Shown: piece after piece, positions 7,416-14,536 of the stretch
Layout of the letters: each line of letters begins with the position of its first letter
Numbering within the stretch: position 1 is the stretch's first letter
Source: CAYSVN01 sp964434585
GTDB lineage: Bacteria > Patescibacteriota > Gracilibacteria > Peribacterales > Peribacteraceae
DNA length: 37,016 nucleotides
Assembly (NCBI GenBank): GCA_964434585.1
Contig: CAYSVN010000004.1
Location: forward strand, 1 to 37,016
Direction: 5' to 3'
Notes under the pieces: model-generated
Database searches by the model: none
What the model saw: the letters and a program-made list of their open reading frames with translations, nothing else
Told to the model about the DNA's origin: nothing
Program-made: the position numbers and the translations under genes

Positions 7416-9167
7416 TTAAAGTTTATCATTATAACTACTTACCATTGTTCCTAGAATGCTGCTTTTAGAAATAAGGTCGTCATAGGTTCCTTCTTCTACC
7501 AGTTTTCCATCTTGCATAACATAAATATAATTAAACATTGGTAGTAAGTGTAGTTTATGAACGCTAGCTACTACACATTTTTCCTTAAAGCGTTTAAATA
7601 AATTTTTATGAATCTGTAGCTCGTTAATTGGGTCTACAGAAGATGTCGGTTCATCTAGTAAAACAATGTCACTTTTACGAGCAGCAAAAATGCCTCTAGC
7701 TAACGCTAACCGCTGTTTTTCACCACCGCTAAGACTTACGCCTTTTTCAGAAACATCGGTTTTTAATCCTTCAGGCAGCCTACTTAAAACCGAGGTAAAG
7801 CAAGCACTTTCAATATCTTCAAGTAGTGATTCTTCTGCCTGCTCAGTATCAACGCTTACGTTGTATTCAATAGTATTCGCAAAAATTTCTGGCTCTTGTG
7901 GAATAAGCGTAGTGTGATTTGCAATAATTCCTAGGCCATTATCTAATCGCTTTCCATCACAGGTAACATTGGCGCTATCGGTAGTATGTAGTCCGCGAAT
8001 TAAACTCATTATTGTGCTTTTGCCAGAACCACTCTCACCAACAAAAGCGATAGAAAAGCCACGTTTTAGCGTAATAGAAACATGGTCAAGCTGATGCTGT
8101 TTATGGTCCTTGCCTTCATAAGAAAACTTTAAGTCTTCAATGGTAATCATTTTCCAGTTTTTAGTGAGTTTAATATTAGTGTTACTTGCTGGAACTGCCT
8201 CAAGAATCATATCAACAGATTTTACATCTGCATACTCTTGTACGGTAGCACTAAATTTCCAGGCGAACGTATAAAATGACGCTCCAATTTTTTGTAAGTA
8301 TTGGTAAAGCATATAGACCGTCCCTGCAAGTAGCACGTCTTCAGAATTATAAACGTTATAGGCATACCAAAATAAAATACCTGTTGTCATCGACGCAATA
8401 AACATTGTCGCTAAAAACCACTTTGTTTCACTAATAATTTGATTTTTCTTAAATAGTGGTAAGTATACCGTCATGCGTTTCCAGAGCTCCCCTCTTGTTA
8501 ATTCCTCTAACCTTAGGGAAATAACGGTGTAGATATTACTAATATAATCATGTCTTGCGGCTGCAGCAAAATGTTCGTGTTCGTTAATGCGTTCGTACTG
8601 CGGAAGTAATATTTTATCGAATAAAAAAATCATCGTAAATGTAGCAGTGCAAATTATAATAGTAATAAGGCCAGCTGTTGGAAAAAGCCACGTAACTGCA
8701 ATTATAGAAATAATTAACTTAAGAACCATTTCTATTCCCTGAAAACTATTACTCATAAAATTGTACAGAGCATTGCCCGCCTTTTTCATAGCATTAATAA
8801 TTTTACCAGAGTGATTGTCTGCATGCCATTGAACAGGTAGTGAGCTTGAAATAGAGTAAAGTGTATCCATAAGTTTATTGTGTGCATAAAATGCAACCAT
8901 ATGCTCCATAACACGTGCTGGTCCATGCAAAATCCAAAAGACAATCTCGATACCTATTATCCCGGCAAACAACCACAATAAAGTTATTAAAGGGTTTTCT
9001 ATTTCATGTATCTGTTGAATAGTATTTAAAACATTTCCAATAATGATAGGCTCTAATAATAAAATAGTATTAGCACCAACAAACATCAATACGTAACAAA
9101 TAAGCATTAAATGTTTACCTTGGCTATAGCGCCAAGCAGTTGCGATCATTTTAAAAATTGCTTGCAT
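7416..9167 (-). CDS. ABC exporter, fused permease and ATPase (MsbA/MDR type)
   Basis: A 583-residue half-transporter, the usual length for the family. Six transmembrane segments lie in residues 20-310, followed by the nucleotide-binding domain: Walker A G-E-S-G-S-G-K-S-T (377-385), Q-loop glutamine near 424 (I-P-Q-E-P-E), signature L-S-G-G-E-K-Q (479-485), Walker B I-V-L-L-D-E-P (501-507), and switch histidine in A-S-V-H-K. It would act as a homodimer exporting a lipid, peptide or drug; the substrate cannot be predicted. The non-tandem, monocistronic layout gives no further clue. The 208 bases upstream hold the terminator of the next operon. Confidence 0.93.
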   Translation of the reverse strand: MQAIFKMIATAWRYSQGKHLMLICYVLMFVGANTILLLEPIIIGNVLNTIQQIHEIENPLITLLWLFAGIIGIEIVFWILHGPARVMEHMVAFYAHNKLMDTLYSISSSLPVQWHADNHSGKIINAMKKAGNALYNFMSNSFQGIEMVLKLIISIIAVTWLFPTAGLITIIICTATFTMIFLFDKILLPQYERINEHEHFAAAARHDYISNIYTVISLRLEELTRGELWKRMTVYLPLFKKNQIISETKWFLATMFIASMTTGILFWYAYNVYNSEDVLLAGTVYMLYQYLQKIGASFYTFAWKFSATVQEYADVKSVDMILEAVPASNTNIKLTKNWKMITIEDLKFSYEGKDHKQHQLDHVSITLKRGFSIAFVGESGSGKSTIMSLIRGLHTTDSANVTCDGKRLDNGLGIIANHTTLIPQEPEIFANTIEYNVSVDTEQAEESLLEDIESACFTSVLSRLPEGLKTDVSEKGVSLSGGEKQRLALARGIFAARKSDIVLLDEPTSSVDPINELQIHKNLFKRFKEKCVVASVHKLHLLPMFNYIYVMQDGKLVEEGTYDDLISKSSILGTMVSSYNDKL

Positions 9168-9322
9168 AAGGAGCTAGATAGTATTGAAAAAAATAAAAAT
9201 GTACACTCTTTTTTTAATTCAAAATAAAACTTACCTATTGTTGCTTGGTGGGTAATTTAAAAAAATAATATATTGATAAATTTAAAGACAGTAGAACATT
9301 AAATTTTACCTTTTAATGTAAC

Positions 9323-9344
9323 AAAAAGCCCTCCCCCGAGAGCT
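9323..9344 (-). terminator. Rho-independent terminator of the thioredoxin-ccdA operon
   Basis: On the minus strand AGCTCTC, a GGGG loop and GAGGGCT form a 7-bp stem with one G-T wobble, followed directly by TTTTT. It lies about 30 bases past the ccdA stop codon. The rest of the 9168-9375 interval is AT-rich and shows no gene. Confidence 0.65.
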
Positions 9345-9375
9345 TCCTGTTTTTATCCGTTCATTATATTCATCG

Positions 9376-10095
9376 TTAACGCAATTGCTCTACAAGTCCT
9401 TCTTCAAACCCTGTTACACCAAAGTATCCTTGTTGAATAATAAATGCTTCAATAGCCTTATCCCATCCAAAAATAATAGAGAGTCCAACAACTAAGAAGA
9501 TAACTCCTAAACTCTTTTTAAACCAACCATGTGGATTGGCAGCTCCACGTAGGTGTTTGGTAAGGCGTTGACCTAATAAAGCCACTAATAGTAAAACAGA
9601 AGCTAAGCCAAGAGCGTAAACAATAGTATAAAGCACACCTTTAGCAAAGCTTGCCGGTAGCACTGTAGCAATAATTAAACTATAAGTTGGGCTACAGCTT
9701 GTAAACACAGGCCCTAATGCAAAACCCATAAACAGTTCACGAGTCCAGCCAGTGCGTTGCGCGCTTTTAGAAAGCGCATTTTTCGAACCTGCATTTGCTT
9801 TGCTAGATGTTTTTTCCCATAACGATGGAAACAAAGTAATAAGCCCAAAGAAAATTAAGATGGCACCAGAAACCGTTGTCCAGAAACTAGGAGGTATCGA
9901 AATAAGTGCAGTAGTGGCTCTTAGTAGTAGTGTAAACAGTACAACAGAGAACGCCAGTGACCCAATAAGGACAAGTACAGGACGTAAGCGCTTAGAGCCA
10001 ACACTACCTCCAACAATAATAGGAAGAATAGGAAGTACGCATGGTGCAAGGACAGTAAGTACTCCGGCCATAAATGAGGTAAAAAATAGTAACAT
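9376..10095 (-). CDS. ccdA: CcdA/DsbD-type transmembrane thiol-disulfide transporter
   Basis: A 239-residue protein with about six transmembrane segments. It carries the two conserved cysteines of the CcdA/DsbD membrane domain, C19 in L-A-P-C-V-L-P-I-L-P and C134 in G-P-V-F-T-S-C-S-P-T-Y-S. The family moves reducing equivalents from cytoplasmic thioredoxin across the membrane to external thioredoxin-like partners. The gene lies 25 bases downstream of the tandem thioredoxin gene, its probable partner, and is followed by a terminator. In this operon it should keep the external CGTC domains reduced. The N-terminal P-C-V-L-P is unambiguous; the physiological acceptor is inferred from context. Confidence 0.9.
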   Translation of the reverse strand: MLLFFTSFMAGVLTVLAPCVLPILPIIVGGSVGSKRLRPVLVLIGSLAFSVVLFTLLLRATTALISIPPSFWTTVSGAILIFFGLITLFPSLWEKTSSKANAGSKNALSKSAQRTGWTRELFMGFALGPVFTSCSPTYSLIIATVLPASFAKGVLYTIVYALGLASVLLLVALLGQRLTKHLRGAANPHGWFKKSLGVIFLVVGLSIIFGWDKAIEAFIIQQGYFGVTGFEEGLVEQLR

Positions 10096-10120
10096 GTAGT
10101 AGGTTTAAATTAGTAAGTAA

Positions 10121-10927
10121 TTAAATAGCATTGCGAACATCTTCTACCGTTCCACCTTTTAAAGTTTCAAATGTTCCGTCAGCATTAAATACAACCATAG
10201 TATCATACTTTGCAACACCAAGCTTTTGTAAAAGTTCAGGGTACTCAGTTTGAATGTCTCCAAACTCTGCTCTTAAAAATGTGCCAGCAGAAAACTGAGA
10301 CACTTCATCTATCGTTTGCTTGTGTTTTTTAGCACAGGTTCCACAAGTTTTACTATGGAAAAATACTGCAAATTTCTCATTACCTAAAAGTTCATTGTAA
10401 CGAGCCATGCTAAATTCTTCATAGGTAAATTCTCCGCTAGCAGCTAATACACGTGGCACAATAGCGCTAATAACTTTTTCTACAACTGATGGAGCAGCAG
10501 CTTGTGTTCCGTCTAATTGGTTGCGGACTGCATCAGGCATTGCACCTTTTAAGGTGGTAAATTCACCATTTTCATCAAAGACGACAGTGGTATGGTATTT
10601 TGCTACACCTAATTCTTTAAGCATAGTAGAACTCATTTCAGAAAACTCAGCTTTTAAAATTCTTCCATTGGTAAACTTGCTTACTTCGTCAATAATTTCT
10701 TGATTCATTTTTGCACAAGTGCCACAAGTTTTACTGTGGAAAAATACAGCGAATGCTTCAGTGCCACGCAGTTGATTATAACGCGCTTCGGTAAATGTCT
10801 CATAGGTAAAATTGCCGTTAGAGGCAAGGACTTGAGCAGCTGCACTTGGGGTAGAGCTGTTCATTGTTAAGGTAATTCCACCAATTGCAACAACAGCAAC
10901 CAGGACACCTAAAATAGCTTTATTCAT
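10121..10927 (-). CDS. Membrane-anchored protein with two tandem thioredoxin-like domains
   Basis: A 268-residue protein with an N-terminal signal anchor (residues 3-22) and two homologous domains. Each begins F-T-Y-E-x-F and holds F-F-H-S-K-T-C-G-T-C-A-K, with CGTC pairs at about residues 68-71 and 195-198, then L-G-V-A-K-Y and T-L-K-G. The domains are so alike that a fairly recent duplication is likely. CxxC in a thioredoxin fold indicates thiol-disulfide exchange; the L-G-V-A-K-Y-x-T loop lacks the canonical cis-proline. The start is the ATG at 10927; an upstream GTG at 10969 borders the N gap and would add 14 residues. The adjacent ccdA probably supplies electrons. Confidence 0.85.
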   Translation of the reverse strand: MNKAILGVLVAVVAIGGITLTMNSSTPSAAAQVLASNGNFTYETFTEARYNQLRGTEAFAVFFHSKTCGTCAKMNQEIIDEVSKFTNGRILKAEFSEMSSTMLKELGVAKYHTTVVFDENGEFTTLKGAMPDAVRNQLDGTQAAAPSVVEKVISAIVPRVLAASGEFTYEEFSMARYNELLGNEKFAVFFHSKTCGTCAKKHKQTIDEVSQFSAGTFLRAEFGDIQTEYPELLQKLGVAKYDTMVVFNADGTFETLKGGTVEDVRNAI

Positions 10928-10969
10928 AAGTAAAAAGGAAAAAAATAATAAAGTATATAAAATATACAC

Positions 10970-10982
10970 NNNNNNNNNNNNN
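10970..10982. other. Assembly gap of 13 N
   Basis: The run of N interrupts the promoter region between the M56 protease gene and the thioredoxin gene. Its true length is unknown. A half-operator (10985-10991) lies at its edge, so the gap may hide the other half. Confidence 0.99.
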
Positions 10983-11008
10983 TTGTAGTTTTTAACAGCA
11001 ATACTAAA

Positions 11009-11027
11009 AAACTATAGCATGTAGTTT
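11009..11027. promoter_or_regulatory. Candidate BlaI-type operator dyad before the thioredoxin-ccdA genes
   Basis: AAACTATAGCATGTAGTTT is a dyad with 7-base arms (AAACTAT / GTAGTTT) around 5 bases; 6 of 7 arm positions pair. The same 7-5-7 arrangement occurs before the repressor gene at 12270-12288. A further half-site GTAGTTT lies at 10985-10991. The site sits between the stop of the M56 gene and the thioredoxin start, so it would control an internal promoter. Binding by the BlaI-like protein is inferred. Confidence 0.5.
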
Positions 11028-11030
11028 ATG

Positions 11031-11864
11031 TTACAAGCAGCCAGCAATGGGTTCAACAATGTGGTAAAAGCTACTAAGTGCAGCTCCTACTGTAAATGTA
11101 CAGATTAAAAGTGAGCGATGGCTAGGTTTTGGTAGTACATCTTTTCTTTCATCTGTAATGTAAGAGATTCGTTTATCAATAAAACTATCGATTGCCGGAA
11201 CAGTTTCTAGTGCCAGTCGAGATTCAAACTGTAAAGCTTTGTAGAGTAATGACGCTAAAGTTTTGCGCGACGTACATTCAATAGCTGTCTGGTCAGCCTC
11301 AAACTCGCTACGCAATTGCACTTGTTGTACAAAATGTTGAAGAGCTTTTGAAATATAAGGAATCGGCAGTAACGCTTTTACGAAGCCAAGACAAAAAAAT
11401 TGCAGTGCTTCTTTTTTATCAACATGGACTTGCTCATGTGTTTCAAGTGCTAACTGTTCACACTCAGAAAGGTTGTTCCAAAAATCTTGGTGAGCGTAAA
11501 TTCCAGGGCGTAGCAGCCCCCCGCTCCAAGCGGCTAGTGAGCCATTTTGAACAATAGTGACTGATTGGTTAGAATTTTGTTTACCATAACGAAGGTGAAA
11601 CTGTAATTCTCTTTTTATAAATAGCAAACTGCGAATAAGACCAATAGAAGCTCCACCAAAAAATAACATTGGCAGCAAGTGACTTTTAACAAAAAAATGT
11701 CTAGAGAATGACTTAATACATTCGGTACATGGAGCAAGTGTTGTTTGCCAGTGCTCAACAAGTAGCCAGCCACTATAGTAAAGTGTGCCAATAATAGCAG
11801 CCGCGCTCAGCAGGGCAATTCCTATGCTCATAACAAGCCGGTAATTAATAGTATTAGCCTTCAT
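11031..11864 (-). CDS. M56 (BlaR1/MecR1-like) membrane metalloprotease sensor
   Basis: A 277-residue protein with N-terminal helices at about 10-36 and 62-84 and a C-terminal hydrophobic segment near 250-268. The zinc protease motif H-E-Q-V-H is at 143-147 and the third ligand region S-E-F-E-A-D at 186-191, as in the M56 family. In BlaR1 a cytoplasmic protease of this type inactivates the repressor BlaI when the outside domain senses beta-lactam. Here there is no penicillin-binding sensor domain. The short loop between the first two helices, predicted external, holds C46-T-E-C49. The gene overlaps the BlaI-like gene by 11 bases, and thiol genes follow. Confidence 0.87.
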   Translation of the reverse strand: MKANTINYRLVMSIGIALLSAAAIIGTLYYSGWLLVEHWQTTLAPCTECIKSFSRHFFVKSHLLPMLFFGGASIGLIRSLLFIKRELQFHLRYGKQNSNQSVTIVQNGSLAAWSGGLLRPGIYAHQDFWNNLSECEQLALETHEQVHVDKKEALQFFCLGFVKALLPIPYISKALQHFVQQVQLRSEFEADQTAIECTSRKTLASLLYKALQFESRLALETVPAIDSFIDKRISYITDERKDVLPKPSHRSLLICTFTVGAALSSFYHIVEPIAGCL

Positions 11865-12261
11865 GTTTATCGATAAATTGCTTAAGTAACTTAATAGCTT
11901 CTGGGTCTAAGCCTTTTGTATTTCCACCAGTAATACCAGCAGCGGAAAGCAGTTGCTTGTCAGAAAGTAGTGATGTAAGGCCGCTCGATAAAATAGAGCG
12001 TGAATATTCTTGCTTGTTAATAGTTGGTTGAAAGCAGTACCGTTTGCCGTTAGCAATTTTTGTAACAATGCTCTTTTCTTGCAGTCTGTTCAAAACAGTC
12101 GAAACTGCATTGAACGTCACCTTTTTTTTAAGAGAATCTGTAACGCCACGCGCAGACATTGGCTCAGCACTCTTCCAAAGTACTTCCATAATTTCTCCTT
12201 CTAAATCTCCTAAAGACTTTTGAGTGCCTTTTTTAAAAATATTGATAGATTTAATATTCAT
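11854..12261 (-). CDS. BlaI/MecI/CopY-family transcriptional repressor
   Basis: A 135-residue winged-helix protein. The family signature appears in order: L-G-D-L-E-G-E-I-M-E-V-L-W (residues 17-29), A-R-G-V-T-D-S-L, and the recognition helix region F-N-A-V-S-T-V-L-N-R-L-Q-E-K (50-63), followed by the wing K-R-Y-C-F-Q-P. The C-terminal half is the dimerisation and cleavage region of the family. It is the first gene of the operon with the M56 protease, the standard partner that relieves repression by proteolysis. A dyad at 12270-12288, 8 bases before its ATG, suggests autoregulation. Confidence 0.92.
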   Translation of the reverse strand: MNIKSINIFKKGTQKSLGDLEGEIMEVLWKSAEPMSARGVTDSLKKKVTFNAVSTVLNRLQEKSIVTKIANGKRYCFQPTINKQEYSRSILSSGLTSLLSDKQLLSAAGITGGNTKGLDPEAIKLLKQFIDKHEG

Positions 12262-12269
12262 ATATTAAA

Positions 12270-12288
12270 AAACTACCATATGTAATTT
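12270..12288. promoter_or_regulatory. Candidate autoregulatory operator dyad of the BlaI-type repressor
   Basis: AAACTACCATATGTAATTT has arms AAACTAC and GTAATTT (6 of 7 positions pair) around 5 bases. Spacing, arm length and sequence match the dyad at 11009-11027. It lies just upstream of the repressor start codon, overlapping any promoter there. ACTAC/GTAAT and TAC/GTA half-sites resemble the TACA-based operators known for the BlaI/CopY family. Confidence 0.5.
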
Positions 12289-12317
12289 TTAGAGGCAACC
12301 CTTTGCAGTAGTGTGTG

Positions 12318-13085
12318 CTACTTTTTAAATGGCATCATCATAAGCTTCCACAGACTAATAAGTTTTAATGAAGTGTACTGCTTTAAGCCAATGCGAATAC
12401 GCTTTTGATCATCGATAACGTTATAGGTTTTAAATAGCCGGTCCCACACACTAAGCGTGGTGCAGTAATTGCTATCGGTTTCACTAGGAATATCGCTATG
12501 GTGCACTTGGTGCATGTCGGGAGTGACAATAAACAGCCTTACAAAGCGTTCCAACGTACGGGGTAATTTAATATTTGCATGGTTAAATTGTGCAAAAATA
12601 ATAACAAGTAGTTCAAACAGTGCAATTTGGGCAAGTGACATACCAAGTATCATCATAAATGCTAAACGAACAATCGCAGAAATGCCAAGCTCGCCAGCGT
12701 GAAACCTTGTTGCAGAAGAAAAATCTAGCCATAAGTCACTATGGTGTACTTGGTGCAGTCGCCACAAAACTGGTATTTTATGGTGAATAACATGCATAAA
12801 ATAAAGCACTACATCCATTATTAGCAGCATGAGTATTGTTTCGAGCCACACTGGCCAAGTAAGGAAGTTAAAAAGACCAGCGTTGTTGTACAACGTCCAA
12901 GCAGCCACATGTTTTACGGCGTAGCCATAAATAATTCCTAGTATTAAAAAATTAACAAATGTTAGCAGTGCGTTACGTAAAATATGCTGGTAACGTTTTT
13001 CTTCTAGATATTCCCTAAACGGAAACCAGCTCTCTGCAGCAAATAAAAGTGCAATAACAACAATAAGAACAAGTTCGCGATTCAT
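12318..13085 (-). CDS. Fatty acid hydroxylase / sterol desaturase superfamily membrane enzyme
   Basis: A 255-residue integral membrane protein with four or five hydrophobic segments. It has the histidine clusters of the di-iron FA hydroxylase superfamily: H-V-I-H-H near residue 97, H-Q-V-H-H-S-D near 111 and again near 196, with H-A-N in the intervening helix. The family uses O2 and a di-iron centre to hydroxylate or desaturate lipids. The substrate is not predictable. The hexamer TATGTT at 13092-13097 ends 6 nt before the ATG. The gene is separated from the repressor operon by 56 bases. Confidence 0.88.
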   Translation of the reverse strand: MNRELVLIVVIALLFAAESWFPFREYLEEKRYQHILRNALLTFVNFLILGIIYGYAVKHVAAWTLYNNAGLFNFLTWPVWLETILMLLIMDVVLYFMHVIHHKIPVLWRLHQVHHSDLWLDFSSATRFHAGELGISAIVRLAFMMILGMSLAQIALFELLVIIFAQFNHANIKLPRTLERFVRLFIVTPDMHQVHHSDIPSETDSNYCTTLSVWDRLFKTYNVIDDQKRIRIGLKQYTSLKLISLWKLMMMPFKK

Positions 13086-13091
13086 AGTAAA

Positions 13092-13097
13092 AACATA
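13092..13097 (-). promoter_or_regulatory. -10-like TATGTT for a predicted leaderless mRNA
   Basis: On the minus strand TATGTT is followed by 6 nt and the ATG at 13085. No Shine-Dalgarno sequence is present. Confidence 0.45.
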
Positions 13098-13201
13098 GCA
13101 CAGTTATCCTTTTAAAAGTAGTTAATATAAGGTTTTGTAAGGTTGCAATCTTTTACTATAACACTGTAAGACTCATAGTGTAAAAAAATAAGATTTTAGT
13201 G

Positions 13202-13207
13202 TATAAT
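13202..13207 (+). promoter_or_regulatory. Consensus -10 TATAAT for a predicted leaderless mRNA
   Basis: A perfect TATAAT is followed by GCAAAC and the ATG at 13214. The predicted start of transcription coincides with the start codon. This also decides against the in-frame GTG at 13199, which overlaps the promoter. Confidence 0.65.
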
Positions 13208-13213
13208 GCAAAC

Positions 13214-13723
13214 ATGTACTTAGAATCTATCACCATTAGAAAAAGTCCTATTATTTTATTATTTAGAATGGTGGCAACAACCATTCTTGTTTACACCGCA
13301 TTTGCAATCTACTCTTTTTTTCTGCATCAAGAAGCAAATGATACATTATCATTTTTTATTATTAATAAATTTTTATTTATTTTCCTTAGCGTTGCCATAG
13401 AAGCAATAGCTATGGTTTTTTTATTACTGCACTGGTCGTTTTTTCGGTATAAAATCTCTGATACTGAAGTTGTTGAAAAAAGTGGCCTTATTCGCAGGCG
13501 TGTACATGCTCATTCATTAAAAAATACGCAGTCGATAAACATTACACAGGGATACCTTGGCAGGTTGTTAAATTACGGTAATATTATCCTGCACAATCCT
13601 CTTTCAAAAGAAGATATTCTTCTTAAGGATATCCCCGATATTAATAGGTATTCAAAAATATTAAGAGGCATTCTCGATGGTCACATTAGTCACCCTGAGA
13701 AAATTATTCCAACATCGCATTAA
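13214..13723 (+). CDS. Bacterial PH-domain (bPH2, YdbS/YdbT-like) membrane protein
   Basis: A 169-residue protein with two hydrophobic helices (about 15-37 and 50-76) followed by a small domain with the pattern Y-K-I-S-D-T-E-V-V-E-K-S-G-L-I-R-R-R and N-T-Q-S-I-N-I-T-Q-G-Y-L-G-R-L-L-N-Y-G-N-I. This is the bacterial PH-like (bPH_2, formerly DUF304) arrangement. The family has no settled function; members sit at the membrane. The gene is alone on the plus strand and converges with the next gene, overlapping by 4 bases. Confidence 0.8.
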   Translation: MYLESITIRKSPIILLFRMVATTILVYTAFAIYSFFLHQEANDTLSFFIINKFLFIFLSVAIEAIAMVFLLLHWSFFRYKISDTEVVEKSGLIRRRVHAHSLKNTQSINITQGYLGRLLNYGNIILHNPLSKEDILLKDIPDINRYSKILRGILDGHISHPEKIIPTSH

Positions 13724-14238
13724 AAAAGCCTCCAATTTCCTTGTTCATCTTTAAATAAGTGAAGCCGAAAAACAAGGTAGCTAAGAATAATGATATTTAA
13801 TAATGTAAATATCATAAAAGGCATTCTAATAGGCAGAGCCTCTGGTAAAATTACACGATTTTGGATAATAAACCAGGCATCGCCTACTAAAAGTGCAACT
13901 TCAACCAGTAGACCAATTTGCACCGAGTTGCGCGTAACGTCTAGTTCTCTACGGCGCATACCTATTAATGTTTGATACCCCATTAATACAGATATTGCGG
14001 TTAAAAATAAAAAGTCCATTCTCCAGGGAAATTTTACAATCCAAGGAGTATAGCCTCCAATTTTTATAATAATATCAACAACCCCCTGGAGTAAAACATT
14101 AACGCTCATAATATAAACGAGCCAAATAACAGGATTAGGAACATCTTGCAACTTTCCTTCGTTAACATCGAACATTCTTTTTGTATGTCGGTCTAAATAA
14201 CTGGTAATACTGCGAGTGGTAATTTGAACAAGATTCAT
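13720..14238 (-). CDS. Polytopic membrane protein of unknown function
   Basis: A 172-residue protein with four hydrophobic segments (about residues 38-60, 73-92, 110-128 and 138-157) and a basic N-terminal stretch R-S-I-T-S-Y-L-D-R-H-T-K-R. No motif is recognised. The ATG at 14238 is preferred over an upstream TTG at 14253. It lies just downstream of tRNA-Leu on the same strand and could be read from the same transcript. Confidence 0.65.
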   Translation of the reverse strand: MNLVQITTRSITSYLDRHTKRMFDVNEGKLQDVPNPVIWLVYIMSVNVLLQGVVDIIIKIGGYTPWIVKFPWRMDFLFLTAISVLMGYQTLIGMRRRELDVTRNSVQIGLLVEVALLVGDAWFIIQNRVILPEALPIRMPFMIFTLLNIIILSYLVFRLHLFKDEQGNWRLF

Positions 14239-14305
14239 ATGTTGTAAATTCAATAGTAAAACACATTGGTATACAACCTTTTTTTATAAAAATATTATTT
14301 AAAGA

Positions 14306-14392
14306 TGGTGCCCTGGAGAAGACTCGAACTTCCACGAGCCGAAGCTCACACGCCCCTCAAGCGTGCGCGTCTACCAATTCCGCCACCAGGGC
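14306..14392 (-). tRNA. tRNA-Leu (anticodon GAG)
   Basis: An 87-nt cloverleaf including an encoded CCA. The acceptor stem is GCCCTGG/CCAGGGC with discriminator A. The anticodon stem CACGC/GCGTG closes the loop TTGAGGG, giving GAG. The long variable arm (GAGCTTCGGCTC) is typical of a class II tRNA-Leu. The T arm contains GTTCGAGTC. Confidence 0.95.
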
Positions 14393-14410
14393 AGGCAGCA
14401 AGTTAACCTA

Positions 14411-14475
14411 TGGTGGTTAGATAAACTAATGGAGTTTATCGCGCCATAGTTCCGAAGAACGTAGGCGGACCACCA
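14411..14475 (-). ncRNA. Candidate structured RNA: three-way junction upstream of tRNA-Leu
   Basis: On the minus strand a 7-bp closing helix TGGTGGT/ACCACCA (14469-14475 with 14411-14417) encloses two hairpins. One has CGCC/GGCG, a 3x3 internal loop, and GTTC/GAAC capped by the stable C(TTCG)G tetraloop (14442-14467). The other is GATAAACT/AGTTTATC with a 5-nt loop (14420-14440). No T-run follows, so it is not a simple terminator. It lies between the SLH-DsbA stop and tRNA-Leu. The bases CCACCAGGGCA at its edge copy the start of that tRNA. The role is unknown: it could be a processing structure, a tRNA-like element or a repeat. Confidence 0.4.
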
Positions 14476-14536
14476 GGGCAAACAGTTGCTATAGCCTAGC
14501 AGATGATGGCGATCGATCAACTAGATTTAAAAAATA

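Noticed and set aside
13148..13183. Imperfect inverted repeat ACACT...AGTGT upstream of the PH-domain gene
   Set aside because: Arms are short and AT-rich and no second site supports an operator.
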